A stretch of 64,000 nucleotides of DNA from Clostridium sp. TW13 (GTDB lineage: Bacteria > Bacillota > Clostridia > Clostridiales > Clostridiaceae). The notes under the pieces were generated by a model, which did no database searches, was not told the origin of the DNA, and saw only the letters and a program-made list of their open reading frames with translations. This document shows, one piece after another, positions 1 to 8,706 of the stretch. Numbering within the stretch: position 1 is the first letter of the stretch; each line of letters begins with the position of its first letter. A program made the position numbers and the translations under genes. The stretch is taken from NCBI RefSeq assembly GCF_024345225.1, contig NZ_BROD01000001.1:2118362-2182361 (forward strand). The letters are read 5' to 3'.

Positions 1-916
1 CTTTGTTCATAATTGCTACTGCTGTAGATTCTGTACTTGTTGGTCTAATTCCTCTTACTTTCTCAATTGGAACATTTATTCTATAGTAAGGGTTTTTCTT
101 GAAGATAATTTCTGAAGATGTAACTTTTTCTGGTACGAATGGTCCTGAACATAATATTTTAGTTAAGTCAGGTAAATATTTGTACATATCATTGTTAATC
201 TCACTTTGTTTCTTATCTCCATCCTTAGTGAATTTATATCCACCTTTATCATCTTTTTCTCTCATAGTTTCAAATACTTTTTGAAATTGAGATCCCCACT
301 TACCATATTCTTTCTTTGAATATTTAACTTCAAACTTTAATAAATAATCTAACATCAAAGTTGAGTCTTTGGCATATTTAATTTCTATTGTTGTATCATC
401 TTTTTTTGTTATACTTTCTGCATAATATGCAACTTTATTTACAGTCATATTTACGAATATATCATTCATAATATCATCTGCATTTAAAGGACTACCATCA
501 CTCCACTTCAAATCCTTTTTTAAATTTAAAGTTAGAACCTTATTTTCAAATTTATAACTATCTAATAATGATGGTTTAAATGTTTTTTCTGGCTGCGCAC
601 TATAGTCGCATAGATAATCATATATCAATGGAACCATAGACCAATCTGGTCCACCATTTACTGCTGGGTTACCATGAGTTGCTGGTGGTGGAGTAAAGGA
701 TACCATTGTAGTAAGAGTCTTTCCTGTTCCATCCAATTTTTCTCCGTCAATTTTAGCGTTGGTTAGCTTTGTCTTTATACTTATAATTTTATTTTCTATT
801 TGTGAATTGTCAGTAGGCTTATTACTACCTGTTTGTCCACATCCAAAAAGACTTGTAGCACACATTGCTAAAGTCATCCCTAAGGCAATTTTTTTAATCA
901 GCTTGTTCTTTTTCAT
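1..916 (-). CDS. Peptide-type ABC transporter solute-binding lipoprotein (SBP family 5), 3' end cut off by window
   Basis: About 305 N-terminal residues are visible. The protein begins with a lipoprotein signal: Lys-rich start, hydrophobic core and an LFGC lipobox with the Cys near residue 26, so it should be anchored on the outer face of the membrane. A KWSDGSPLNADD-like segment is typical of the oligopeptide/nickel-binding SBP_bac_5 family, whose members are about 500-600 residues, so roughly half is missing. The ATG at 916-914 follows a GGAGGGGA ribosome site at 928-921. The gene is transcribed away from the next operon. The ligand (oligopeptide or other) cannot be told from the visible part. 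Confidence 0.85.
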   Translation of the reverse strand, partial: MKKNKLIKKIALGMTLAMCATSLFGCGQTGSNKPTDNSQIENKIISIKTKLTNAKIDGEKLDGTGKTLTTMVSFTPPPATHGNPAVNGGPDWSMVPLIYDYLCDYSAQPEKTFKPSLLDSYKFENKVLTLNLKKDLKWSDGSPLNADDIMNDIFVNMTVNKVAYYAESITKKDDTTIEIKYAKDSTLMLDYLLKFEVKYSKKEYGKWGSQFQKVFETMREKDDKGGYKFTKDGDKKQSEINNDMYKYLPDLTKILCSGPFVPEKVTSSEIIFKKNPYYRINVPIEKVRGIRPTSTESTAVAIMNK

Positions 917-1406
917 AAATTCCCCTCCACCATATAAATATGAGTAACAACATTAAGTTATCGATAACTTTACTGTGATTGTAATCCTTTTCTTAGAGGA
1001 AATAAATAGCATTTTTTTATATTTATTTGCATTTTTTCATGTTATTATAATCTCTTAACTTTTATATTATCTTACACTAATAGAAGTATAATACTACTTT
1101 AGTGTAAAAATTAGTAATTTATTTATTTTATTACATTATAAATATCACTTATTCAGTTTAAAAGTTTAGAAATTAATAACATTATTTCATTTCCTTCAAC
1201 ATCTAACTATACACATTTTTATTAATAACCTTATTAGTAACTTTATTGATATACTCATCTGAAACTTTGTTACCTAATAATCTAAAGTTTTTCTTCATAA
1301 TATATACCTTTTATTAATAAATTTTGTAATCACTTGATTGTCCATAACATTTTTCAATTAATTATCATATTATACAACATAAATATTTATCAGGAGATGC
1401 ACTTAA
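917..1406. other. Divergent intergenic region, AT-rich
   Basis: This 490-base gap separates two divergent transporter genes and must hold both promoters. It contains one clear inverted repeat (1072-1107). No TPP-type or other riboswitch core was recognised upstream of the NMT1-like gene, and no promoter with both good hexamers could be assigned. Confidence 0.5.
1072..1107. repeat. 9-bp inverted repeat TTACACTAA/TTAGTGTAA
   Basis: Perfect arms at 1072-1080 and 1099-1107 flank an 18-base centre, 156 bases upstream of the solute-binding protein start. There is no T-run on either side, so it looks more like a dyad operator than a terminator. The binding factor is unknown. Confidence 0.5.
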
Positions 1407-2429
1407 TTGAAGAAAAAATCTAAACTACTTGTTTCTTTATCTTTAGCATTTGTTCTAGCTGCATCCTTAGTTAGCTGTGGAAATAAAAAAACTTCATCAA
1501 CTACTACTGTTCGTTTAAATGAAGTCACACGTTCAGTATTCTATGCTCCTATGTACGTAGCAATGAATGAGGGATTCTTTAAAGATGAAGGCATAGAAAT
1601 CGACTTATCTACTGGTCAAGGTGCTGATAAAACTATGCAACAGGTTCTATCAAAAAATGCTGATATAGGATTTTGTGGTCCTGAACAAGTTATGTATATT
1701 TACAATCAAGGCCGTGAAGACTACCCAGTAGTTTTTGCTCAACTTACTCAAAGAGATGGTTCATTTTTAGTGGGCAGATCTGAGGATAAGAATTTTAATT
1801 GGGACTCCATTCGTGGAAAGAGCATTATAGGTGGAAGACCTGGAGGGGTTCCTGAAATGGCGTTTGAATATGTCCTAAAGAAAAATAGCATTGATGTAAA
1901 AAAAGATATTAAACTAATCACAAATATCTCTTTTGCCAATACTGGTGGTGCTTTTAAAGGAGGTCTTGGTGATTATGTAACATTATTCGAGCCAACTGGT
2001 TCAATGCTTGAAAAAGAAAAGTCAGGTTATATAGTATCCTCAGTAGGCGCTGAAGCTGGCTCACTACCTTACACTTGCTATTTTGCTACTAAGTCTTATA
2101 TTGATAAAAACAAATCAGTAGTTGAAAGTTTTACAAAAGCTATACATCGTGGTCAACTTTGGGTTCAATCTCATAGTGATAAAGAGGTGGCAACATCCAT
2201 TAAAAGCTTTTTCCCTGGTACAGATATCGATTTACTAACAAATGTCACAAAAAATTATAGAGATATAAAAGCCTTTGCTGAGACTCCAAGTATTAAGGAA
2301 GAAGACTATAATAGACTAATGGATATTATGCAATCTTATAACAAATCTTTACTTCCAAAACGTCCTGATTTTAAAACAATAGTAAACAATGAATTTGCTG
2401 ATAAAGTAACAAAAGATGTTACTAAATAA
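1407..2429 (+). CDS. NMT1/SsuA-like ABC transporter substrate-binding lipoprotein
   Basis: 340 aa. It has a lipoprotein signal with an LVSC lipobox (Cys24), then a periplasmic-binding-protein-II fold of the nitrate/sulfonate/taurine/thiamine-precursor type. The opening segment (VFYAPMYVAMNEGFFKDEGI, about residues 44-63) is the hallmark of this family, in which the ligand sits between two lobes. Translation starts at TTG 1407 with AGGAG at 1392-1396. The ATPase and permease genes follow on the same strand, giving a complete importer. The ligand cannot be assigned: no TPP riboswitch precedes the gene and no biosynthetic gene sits beside it. Confidence 0.88.
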   Translation: MKKKSKLLVSLSLAFVLAASLVSCGNKKTSSTTTVRLNEVTRSVFYAPMYVAMNEGFFKDEGIEIDLSTGQGADKTMQQVLSKNADIGFCGPEQVMYIYNQGREDYPVVFAQLTQRDGSFLVGRSEDKNFNWDSIRGKSIIGGRPGGVPEMAFEYVLKKNSIDVKKDIKLITNISFANTGGAFKGGLGDYVTLFEPTGSMLEKEKSGYIVSSVGAEAGSLPYTCYFATKSYIDKNKSVVESFTKAIHRGQLWVQSHSDKEVATSIKSFFPGTDIDLLTNVTKNYRDIKAFAETPSIKEEDYNRLMDIMQSYNKSLLPKRPDFKTIVNNEFADKVTKDVTK

Positions 2430-2444
2430 GTTTCCTTTTAATTT

Positions 2445-2483
2445 GGAGTGAATGTTTGTACTTTAATAATAAATGTTCACTCC
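2445..2483 (+). terminator. Intercistronic stem-loop after the binding-protein gene
   Basis: GGAGTGAA pairs with TTCACTCC, with weaker pairs further in. No T-run follows. Stem-loops at this place are commonly used to stabilise the binding-protein mRNA or reduce read-through, so that binding protein exceeds membrane subunits. That role is inferred. Confidence 0.45.
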
Positions 2484-2512
2484 TGATTTTAAAATTAAGG
2501 AGGTGAGCTCTT

Positions 2513-3277
2513 TTGAATTATTTAGACATTAAAGATATAAAAATGAATTATCATTCACAAAAAGGTATAACAGAAGCTTTAAAAGATATTAATTTTGCTG
2601 TAAATGAAGGGGACTTTGTAAGCATAATAGGTCCTTCAGGTTGTGGTAAGTCTACCTTACTAAATATCATAGCCTCACTAATATCACCTTCTTCTGGCAA
2701 GATATTATATAAAAATGAAGATATATCTCTTCATAAGGATGTTCTTGGATATATGTTTCAGAAAGATAATCTTTTCGAGTGGCTTACAATTTGGGAAAAT
2801 ATCTGCTTAGGCCTTAAAATCAAAAAAAATCTATCAAAAGACAAAAAACAAGAGCTAGAAAATATGCTAAATATTTATGGTCTATCTTCGTTTAAAAAGC
2901 ATCATCCAAGTGAACTCTCTGGTGGCATGCGTCAAAGAGCTGCACTTATCAGAACCCTTGCCTTAAGTCCAGAAATATTATTGTTAGATGAACCTTTCTC
3001 TGCCTTAGATTATCAAAGCAGATTAAAGGTATGTGATGAAATTTCAAGCATAATTAAACACGAAAATAAGACAGCAATAATGGTTACTCATGATTTATCT
3101 GAGGCTATTTCTACATCATCTAAAATAGTTATACTTTCAAAAAGGCCATCAACAATAAAGAAAGAAGTTTCTATAGATTTTCCAACAAATCTTTCTCCTT
3201 TGGAACGTAGGGATCATCCTAAGTTTGGAGAATACTTTAATATTCTTTGGAAGGAGCTTGATGTAAATGATGACTAA
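2513..3277 (+). CDS. ABC transporter ATP-binding protein (SsuB/TauB type)
   Basis: 254 aa ATPase that energises the importer. All motifs are present: Walker A GPSGCGKST (about residues 42-50), Q-loop FQKDN, signature LSGGMRQR, Walker B LLLDEP and switch His in MVTHD. The TTG start at 2513 has a perfect anti-SD match, AAGGAGGTGA, at 2497-2506. Its 3' end overlaps the permease gene by 11 bases, which implies translational coupling. Length and motifs match nitrate/sulfonate/taurine-type ATPases. Confidence 0.93.
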   Translation: MNYLDIKDIKMNYHSQKGITEALKDINFAVNEGDFVSIIGPSGCGKSTLLNIIASLISPSSGKILYKNEDISLHKDVLGYMFQKDNLFEWLTIWENICLGLKIKKNLSKDKKQELENMLNIYGLSSFKKHHPSELSGGMRQRAALIRTLALSPEILLLDEPFSALDYQSRLKVCDEISSIIKHENKTAIMVTHDLSEAISTSSKIVILSKRPSTIKKEVSIDFPTNLSPLERRDHPKFGEYFNILWKELDVNDD

Positions 3278-4064
3278 AGAACAAGAACATCTTACATTTT
3301 TAAAACAACAAAGAAATTACAAAATAAAATTATGTTTAACTAGAATTTTTATCTTAATATTCTTTGTAGTTTTGTGGGAAATAGCAGCAGACCAAAAGTG
3401 GATAGATCCCTTTCTTACATCAAGTCCCTCTAGAATACTAAAGTCCGCATTACAATTTTATGTAGAAGGTACTTTGATTCGTCATATTTGTATTACTTGC
3501 TTTGAAACAGTGGTTGGATTTCTACTAGGAACTGTTTTAGGTGCAATAATTGCTACAATACTTTGGTGCTCAAATTTTGCATCTAAAGTTGCTGAACCAT
3601 ATTTAGTTGTATTAAATGCTCTTCCTAAAATAGCACTTGGTCCTATAATAATATTTTGGGTTGGAAATGGTATAACAGCAATTATAGTAATTACATTACT
3701 CATTTCCATAATCACCACTATAATTAGCATTTTAGCTGGCTTCTCTGAAATAGATTCTGAAAAAGTTAAACTTATGCAGACTTTTGGTTCTAGCAAATTC
3801 CAAATGCTGATAAATCTAATTATCCCTGCATCTATCCCTACAATAATGTCTGCGCTAAAAATCAATGTAGGACTTTCTTGGGTAGGCGTAATTATAGGTG
3901 AATTTTTAGTAGCTAAAGAGGGTCTAGGATTTCTAATTGTGTATGGTGGACAAATATCTCAACTTGATATGGTAATGATGAGTATAGTAATACTTTCATT
4001 AATCGCCTATATAATGTATAAGGTTGTTGAATTAATAGAAAAAAGAATTAAAACCAAATATTAG
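3267..4064 (+). CDS. ABC transporter permease (SsuC/TauC type)
   Basis: 265 aa integral membrane subunit with about six hydrophobic helices; the first is near residues 25-43. The cytoplasmic coupling (EAA-type) loop is seen as TFGSSKFQMLINLIIPASIP, followed by the conserved GLSWVGVIIGEFL helix of BPD_transp_1 permeases. It overlaps the ATPase gene and completes the three-gene importer. It probably works as a homodimer, as usual in this family. The transported substrate is unknown. Confidence 0.92.
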   Translation: MMTKEQEHLTFLKQQRNYKIKLCLTRIFILIFFVVLWEIAADQKWIDPFLTSSPSRILKSALQFYVEGTLIRHICITCFETVVGFLLGTVLGAIIATILWCSNFASKVAEPYLVVLNALPKIALGPIIIFWVGNGITAIIVITLLISIITTIISILAGFSEIDSEKVKLMQTFGSSKFQMLINLIIPASIPTIMSALKINVGLSWVGVIIGEFLVAKEGLGFLIVYGGQISQLDMVMMSIVILSLIAYIMYKVVELIEKRIKTKY

Positions 4065-4134
4065 TTTGAAACTCCCCGTAGAAACTGTATAATATTAAAG
4101 TAAGTATTATATTATTTTTAGGGGGATTTGATAA

Positions 4135-4971
4135 ATGAAATCATTAAATAAATCTATATTATTATTTGCTTTAATAATTGCAGCAGCTGTTTTTTTTATA
4201 ATTATTAAACAACCATTGATTTCTATTTTAATTTTAGGTGTATATATAATTTGTAAATTCTATATAAGAAAATATGTAAGATTATCTAGAAAAGCTAACA
4301 GAGCCTACTTAAGTAAAGATTATAAAACTGCTCTAACACTTATTGAGGAAGCATCATTAATTCCTACTTGTAATGCTAAAACAATTAGCAGTTTTGTTTT
4401 TTTAACACTTAAACAAGGTTCACCTGATAACCTCTTAGAAAAAATCGATGCTATTTTAGCTAATAATACCACTTTGAAACAAAAGGATAGAAATTTTATA
4501 GAATTGCATAAAGCCTTAGTCTATTGGAATATTAATGACTTAGATTCAGCTTTAAAAATTGCTGAAAATATCTACAAAATTGATAAAGAACCTTTTACTT
4601 ATGAACTTTATGGATTTTTCCTTATTCAAAAAGGTGACCTTGAAAATGCTTTTAATATAAATTTAGAGGGAACAAAGATTCCTAATTCAACCAAAGTTAT
4701 TACAACTAATCTTGGAGAAACATATTTCAGACAAGGTGAAATTGATAAAGCTGCAGATATATTCACTTCTCAAATCAAGGAAAAAGTAAAGTTTGTGGAG
4801 CCACACTATTACATGGGAGTTATTCAACATATGCGTGGAGAAGATGAGACTGCTTTAAGAACTCTTGAATCTGCTTTATATTGTCCTAAGAGTTTATTAA
4901 CTTCCATAAGTGCTGAAGATATAAAGAATAGAATTTTTGAAATAGATCCTAACTTTAAAATTGAAGATTAA
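4135..4971 (+). CDS. Membrane-anchored tetratricopeptide repeat protein
   Basis: 278 aa. Two hydrophobic segments (about residues 7-24 and 27-45) form an N-terminal hairpin anchor. The rest is helical repeat: LYGFFLIQKGDLENAFNIN, then LGETYFRQGEIDKAADIF, then YYMGVIQHMRGEDETALRTL are TPR units. TPR domains mediate protein-protein contacts; the partner is unknown. The gene has a GGGGGA ribosome site and lies 70 bases after the permease gene, probably in its own unit. No enzymatic motif was seen. Confidence 0.75.
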   Translation: MKSLNKSILLFALIIAAAVFFIIIKQPLISILILGVYIICKFYIRKYVRLSRKANRAYLSKDYKTALTLIEEASLIPTCNAKTISSFVFLTLKQGSPDNLLEKIDAILANNTTLKQKDRNFIELHKALVYWNINDLDSALKIAENIYKIDKEPFTYELYGFFLIQKGDLENAFNINLEGTKIPNSTKVITTNLGETYFRQGEIDKAADIFTSQIKEKVKFVEPHYYMGVIQHMRGEDETALRTLESALYCPKSLLTSISAEDIKNRIFEIDPNFKIED

Positions 4972-5112
4972 TTTTTTATTTAATCATTTTATTTAAATTT
5001 TATTATTAGAAACTGATGTAACTGTTTACTTTATATACTTCATTGACTATCCTGCATTTTACTTATTTTTTTCAAAGTGATACACTTAATATTATTATAG
5101 TACTTAACGTTG

Positions 5113-5147
5113 AAAAAGGAATCCTCAATCTCTTGGGATTCCTTTTT
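5113..5147. terminator. Bidirectional intrinsic terminator
   Basis: A 12-bp perfect stem (AAAAAGGAATCC with GGATTCCTTTTT) is flanked by A and T runs on the two sides. It lies between convergent genes and can serve both the TPR gene (+) and topB (-). Confidence 0.85.
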
Positions 5148-5161
5148 TATTTTAAGATACC

Positions 5162-7318
5162 TTATATAAATTCTAATTCCCATTTATAATATCCGGATTT
5201 TTCATCCTTATTATACTTAAAATAGGCTGAAAATGAGTTTCCTTTCTTACTTTTTAAATTTCTAAACCCCACCTTCCCATTTTTTAACAGCAAAATTATC
5301 ATTTCTTTCGATACTTTTTTGCCAAAGGAAGCTATATACTTATCATCTTTCCAAATGGTGAACTTGCAGCCATTTTTCCAATTAGTGCATCCAAAACTCT
5401 TTTCACCTTCCACCACAGGATTGCCGCATTCAGGACACTTTCCAAGGTCTTCTGCTCCTTCAGGAAGCTTAACCTTTATCTTACTCAACATAGACGTATC
5501 TGATTTAATTAACCCAACAGAACGATTTGTAAAATCATAAATAAAATCCAGAAAATCTTTCTTGTTAAATTTCTTTTTTTCTATATCTGCTAAGGTTTTT
5601 TCCAATTTTCCTGTATACTCTAAATCAAGTAAATCTCTAACTGGAAAGATTTCAACTATAGTTTTTCCTAACTCTGTGGTAGTAAGACTCTTCCCTTTAG
5701 GCTTAATATATCCTATATCTTTCAATTTCTTTATAGTTTCTGCCCTTGTAGCAGGAGTGCCGATGCTATATCCGCTAAGTATAGCATTCATCATTTCATC
5801 GGAATCCTCTTCATCGTTAACACTTTTACCACAAGTCTCCATAACTCTTAATAAGGTCTTTTCTGTGTGAAGCTTTGGTGGCTTTTTAGTTACTGCATTT
5901 ACTTTACTATCTGTAACATCTACAAACTCATTGCAATTAACCTGTGGTAATATAGTATCTTTAGTTTCAATCTTTTCTACTACACGCCATCCTTCTACAA
6001 TTTGCACTCTACCTTTAGCTATGAATATACCACTGATATCTTGGTTATGCACCTTTAATGTAATTTTTGTTTCTTCAAACTCAGCAATTGGCATAAACTG
6101 CATTATAAATCTATTCCTAATAGCTGAATATACTATTTCTTCATCCTTACTCAAACTCGAAGGTTTGATATAAGTGGGAACAATTGCACTATGACTCTCT
6201 ACCTTTGAGTTATCAAATATTCTCTTTGTCTTTATAAACTTAATTTGATTTTCATAAGGCAATCCTTTTTTTAATGTTTCTAGTACTTTTCTCGTCCTAT
6301 CTTCAAGACTTTCTTCCAAAACAATACTAGCTGTTCTAGGATAAGTAATAAACTTCTTTTCATAAAGGGATTGTGCCACCTTTAAAACCTTGTCAGAAGT
6401 CCAGCCCTTATACTTACTAGTTATGTGTCCTTGAAGGTTAGATAAGTTAAAAAGATAAGGAGGATATTCCTTTTTCTTTTCTGTTTGCTTATCAACAATT
6501 TCTGCATTTTTATCTTTTAATATTTCACTAATTTTGTCTAGATACTCTTTCAATTCAAATTTTTCTGAATCATTCTCATAATATGTAGCTTCAAATTCTT
6601 CTAAAGATTTAGTTTTAAATGTTCCAATCAATTTATAATAAGTACTAGCCTCAAAGTTTTCTATTTCTTTATCCCTATCATAAATTATTTTTAATGTAGG
6701 TAACAATACCCTGCCTATATTCAAGATTTGATCTGATTCACTCAATTTATACTTTAATGTAGTAACAGAAGTAAGATTAATTCCTATAATCCAATCAGTC
6801 CATTGTCTACTAATACCTGCATCCTGTAATGGCTGCATTTCTGTATTAGGCTTTAAATTAGCCATTCCTTTCTTAACTTCATCTGCTGTCCACTCATTTA
6901 ATAGTAATCTATAAATTGGCTTTTCCACCTCAAGATATAGAAAGATCTCATCTGCTATTACTTGACCTTCTCTATCATAGTCGGTTGCAGAAATTATGCC
7001 ATCTACTTCCTCCCTATCTATCAATGATTTTAATATACCAATTTGCTTTTTAGCTCCTGCATCAATGATATTTCTATTGGCTCCATCCTGTTTAATCTTA
7101 TATCTAAATTCTAAAGGAATAAAAGGGAACCTATCCATTCTCCAACTCTTCATATTTTCATCGTAATCTTTTGCATCAAAAAGTTGCAGTAAATGACCAA
7201 ATGCCCAAGATACTATAAAATCTTTCCCTTCAAAATAACCATCTTTTCTAGAATTAATATTTAATGCATCTGCAATATTTTTAGCAACAGATGGTTTTTC
7301 TGCTATTATTAATTTCAA
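5162..7318 (-). CDS. topB: DNA topoisomerase III (type IA)
   Basis: About 718 aa. Type IA topoisomerases relax and decatenate DNA through a 5'-phosphotyrosine intermediate. Seen here: Toprim domain with AEKPSVAKN at the start and acidic DYDREGQ motif, active-site Tyr in KKFITYPRTAS, GTPATRAETI, and a C-terminal zinc-ribbon-like unit with CPECG and NGCKF. Start choice: TTG at 7318 has GGAG eight bases before it, whereas an in-frame TTG at 7336 has no ribosome site. Length fits TopB of Firmicutes. It is a single gene ending at the shared terminator. Confidence 0.93.
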   Translation of the reverse strand: MKLIIAEKPSVAKNIADALNINSRKDGYFEGKDFIVSWAFGHLLQLFDAKDYDENMKSWRMDRFPFIPLEFRYKIKQDGANRNIIDAGAKKQIGILKSLIDREEVDGIISATDYDREGQVIADEIFLYLEVEKPIYRLLLNEWTADEVKKGMANLKPNTEMQPLQDAGISRQWTDWIIGINLTSVTTLKYKLSESDQILNIGRVLLPTLKIIYDRDKEIENFEASTYYKLIGTFKTKSLEEFEATYYENDSEKFELKEYLDKISEILKDKNAEIVDKQTEKKKEYPPYLFNLSNLQGHITSKYKGWTSDKVLKVAQSLYEKKFITYPRTASIVLEESLEDRTRKVLETLKKGLPYENQIKFIKTKRIFDNSKVESHSAIVPTYIKPSSLSKDEEIVYSAIRNRFIMQFMPIAEFEETKITLKVHNQDISGIFIAKGRVQIVEGWRVVEKIETKDTILPQVNCNEFVDVTDSKVNAVTKKPPKLHTEKTLLRVMETCGKSVNDEEDSDEMMNAILSGYSIGTPATRAETIKKLKDIGYIKPKGKSLTTTELGKTIVEIFPVRDLLDLEYTGKLEKTLADIEKKKFNKKDFLDFIYDFTNRSVGLIKSDTSMLSKIKVKLPEGAEDLGKCPECGNPVVEGEKSFGCTNWKNGCKFTIWKDDKYIASFGKKVSKEMIILLLKNGKVGFRNLKSKKGNSFSAYFKYNKDEKSGYYKWELEFI

Positions 7319-7367
7319 CTTTTTCACTCCATTCAATGGATTTTAGCACTGCTTTTAACAAATATAA

Positions 7368-7400
7368 GGTTATCTCAAACTTTTTTGGTTTAAGATAACC
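7368..7400 (-). terminator. Stem-loop between tspO and topB
   Basis: GGTTATCT pairs with AGATAACC and AAAC with GTTT, around a T-rich loop. It follows the tspO stop on the minus strand. There is no strong T-run, so termination strength is uncertain. Confidence 0.5.
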
Positions 7401-7447
7401 CCAATGCTTACTAACCTATAATATATTATACTACAAAACTTAAAAAA

Positions 7448-7927
7448 TTACATTTCATTTAACATCCAAATAAAATAAGATAATACACTTGCATAAATCA
7501 ACCATAATAAATACGGTACTAATAGCAAACCAGATACCTTATCTGTCTTGAAAAACTTATAAAATAATATTCCTACTAAGATAGCTAAAAATACTGCAAG
7601 TAAAAAACTAATTCCATATAATCTTAATCTAAAGAAAATAAAGCTCCATACAAAATTAATTATTAGTTGAAAATAATATAATAAGTTAACTTTTAAATTA
7701 TCTGATTTTGTTTTATGTTTATATATATTGTAGGATATACCCATTAGTATATATAATATTGGCCATACCACTCTAAAAATCCATGATGGTGGAGCAAAAC
7801 TTGGTTTTATTAACTGCCCATACTGTTGCCCTGAGTTTGTAATAAGAAATCCAATAATTAACCCACCTGCTAAAGGTATCAAAATATCAATTATTAATTC
7901 ACCAATTCTATTTTTTTCATTATTCAT
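7448..7927 (-). CDS. tspO: TspO/MBR family tryptophan-rich membrane protein
   Basis: 159 aa with five predicted helices. Family marks: PSFAPPSWIFRVVWPILYIL between helices 1 and 2, NFVWSFIFF in helix 3, and LLLVPYLLWLIYASVLSYFI in the last part. TspO proteins bind tetrapyrroles such as protoporphyrin IX and influence porphyrin and stress handling; the ligand here is not known. Its start is separated from the divergent response-regulator gene by about 95 bases, so the two promoters lie back to back. Confidence 0.9.
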   Translation of the reverse strand: MNNEKNRIGELIIDILIPLAGGLIIGFLITNSGQQYGQLIKPSFAPPSWIFRVVWPILYILMGISYNIYKHKTKSDNLKVNLLYYFQLIINFVWSFIFFRLRLYGISFLLAVFLAILVGILFYKFFKTDKVSGLLLVPYLLWLIYASVLSYFIWMLNEM

Positions 7928-8022
7928 ACAATCACCTACCTTTATAGATAGATATGAAAATAAATTGAAATATATGATAATTTTTATTGATATGATATAA
8001 TCCTATCAGGGGGTGATTAATT

Positions 8023-8706
8023 ATGAATATTTTAATTGCAGAAGATGAACTAGATATTATTAATTTAATTGAATTACACTTACTTAAGCAAGGTTTTCAA
8101 GTATTTACAGCTTGTAATGGAAAAAAAGCTATAGATGCTTTTGATAATAATCAAATAGATTTGGCTATACTTGATGTTATGATGCCAATAACAGATGGTC
8201 TGTCAGTTCTAAAGCACATAAGAACCAGCAGTACCATACCAGTAATCTTTTTAACAGCACGTGGAGATGATGTAGATAAAGTTTTAGGTCTCGGTCTTGG
8301 TGCTGATGACTACATGGTTAAGCCATTTAGTACAATGGAGCTATTAGCTAGAGTTGATGCGCAATTAAGAAGATACTATAAATATAATTCCAAAGAAAAT
8401 GAGCCAGCTTATTGTGTTGGTGATATAACTTTAAGTAAAGAAAGTTGTTCAATATTTAAAAACAATACAAAATTAGAATTAAATGCAAAAGAATATAAAA
8501 TATTAGAATTGCTAATAGAAAATGTAGGCAAGGTATATACAAAAAAGCAGCTTTACGAAAATGTTTGGGAAGATGCATATTATGGAGATGACAATACAAT
8601 CATGGTTCACATTAGTCATATAAGAGATAAAATTGAAGATAATCCAAAAGAGCCGAAATATTTAAAAACTATTCGTGGTATAGGTTATAAATTTGAAAAG
8701 ATATAA
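8023..8706 (+). CDS. OmpR/PhoB-family response regulator
   Basis: 227 aa. Receiver domain at residues 1-118 with acidic pair E7/D8, phospho-acceptor Asp51 (LAILDVMMP), switch Thr in FLTARG and Lys99 (VKPF). A winged-helix DNA-binding domain at about 128-226 ends in the usual TIRGIGYKFEK. Ribosome site AGGGGGTGAT precedes ATG 8023. The gene overlaps the kinase gene by 14 bases. It resembles VanR-like regulators; the target genes are unknown, and the divergent tspO is one possibility by position only. Confidence 0.93.
   Translation: MNILIAEDELDIINLIELHLLKQGFQVFTACNGKKAIDAFDNNQIDLAILDVMMPITDGLSVLKHIRTSSTIPVIFLTARGDDVDKVLGLGLGADDYMVKPFSTMELLARVDAQLRRYYKYNSKENEPAYCVGDITLSKESCSIFKNNTKLELNAKEYKILELLIENVGKVYTKKQLYENVWEDAYYGDDNTIMVHISHIRDKIEDNPKEPKYLKTIRGIGYKFEKI

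Noticed and set aside
917-1406. TPP riboswitch in front of the NMT1/THI5-like importer
   Set aside because: No CTGAGA or other conserved TPP core was seen, so a thiamine-precursor substrate is not supported.
5562-5870. Plus-strand open frames inside topB
   Set aside because: Antisense shadows of a gene with complete catalytic motifs.
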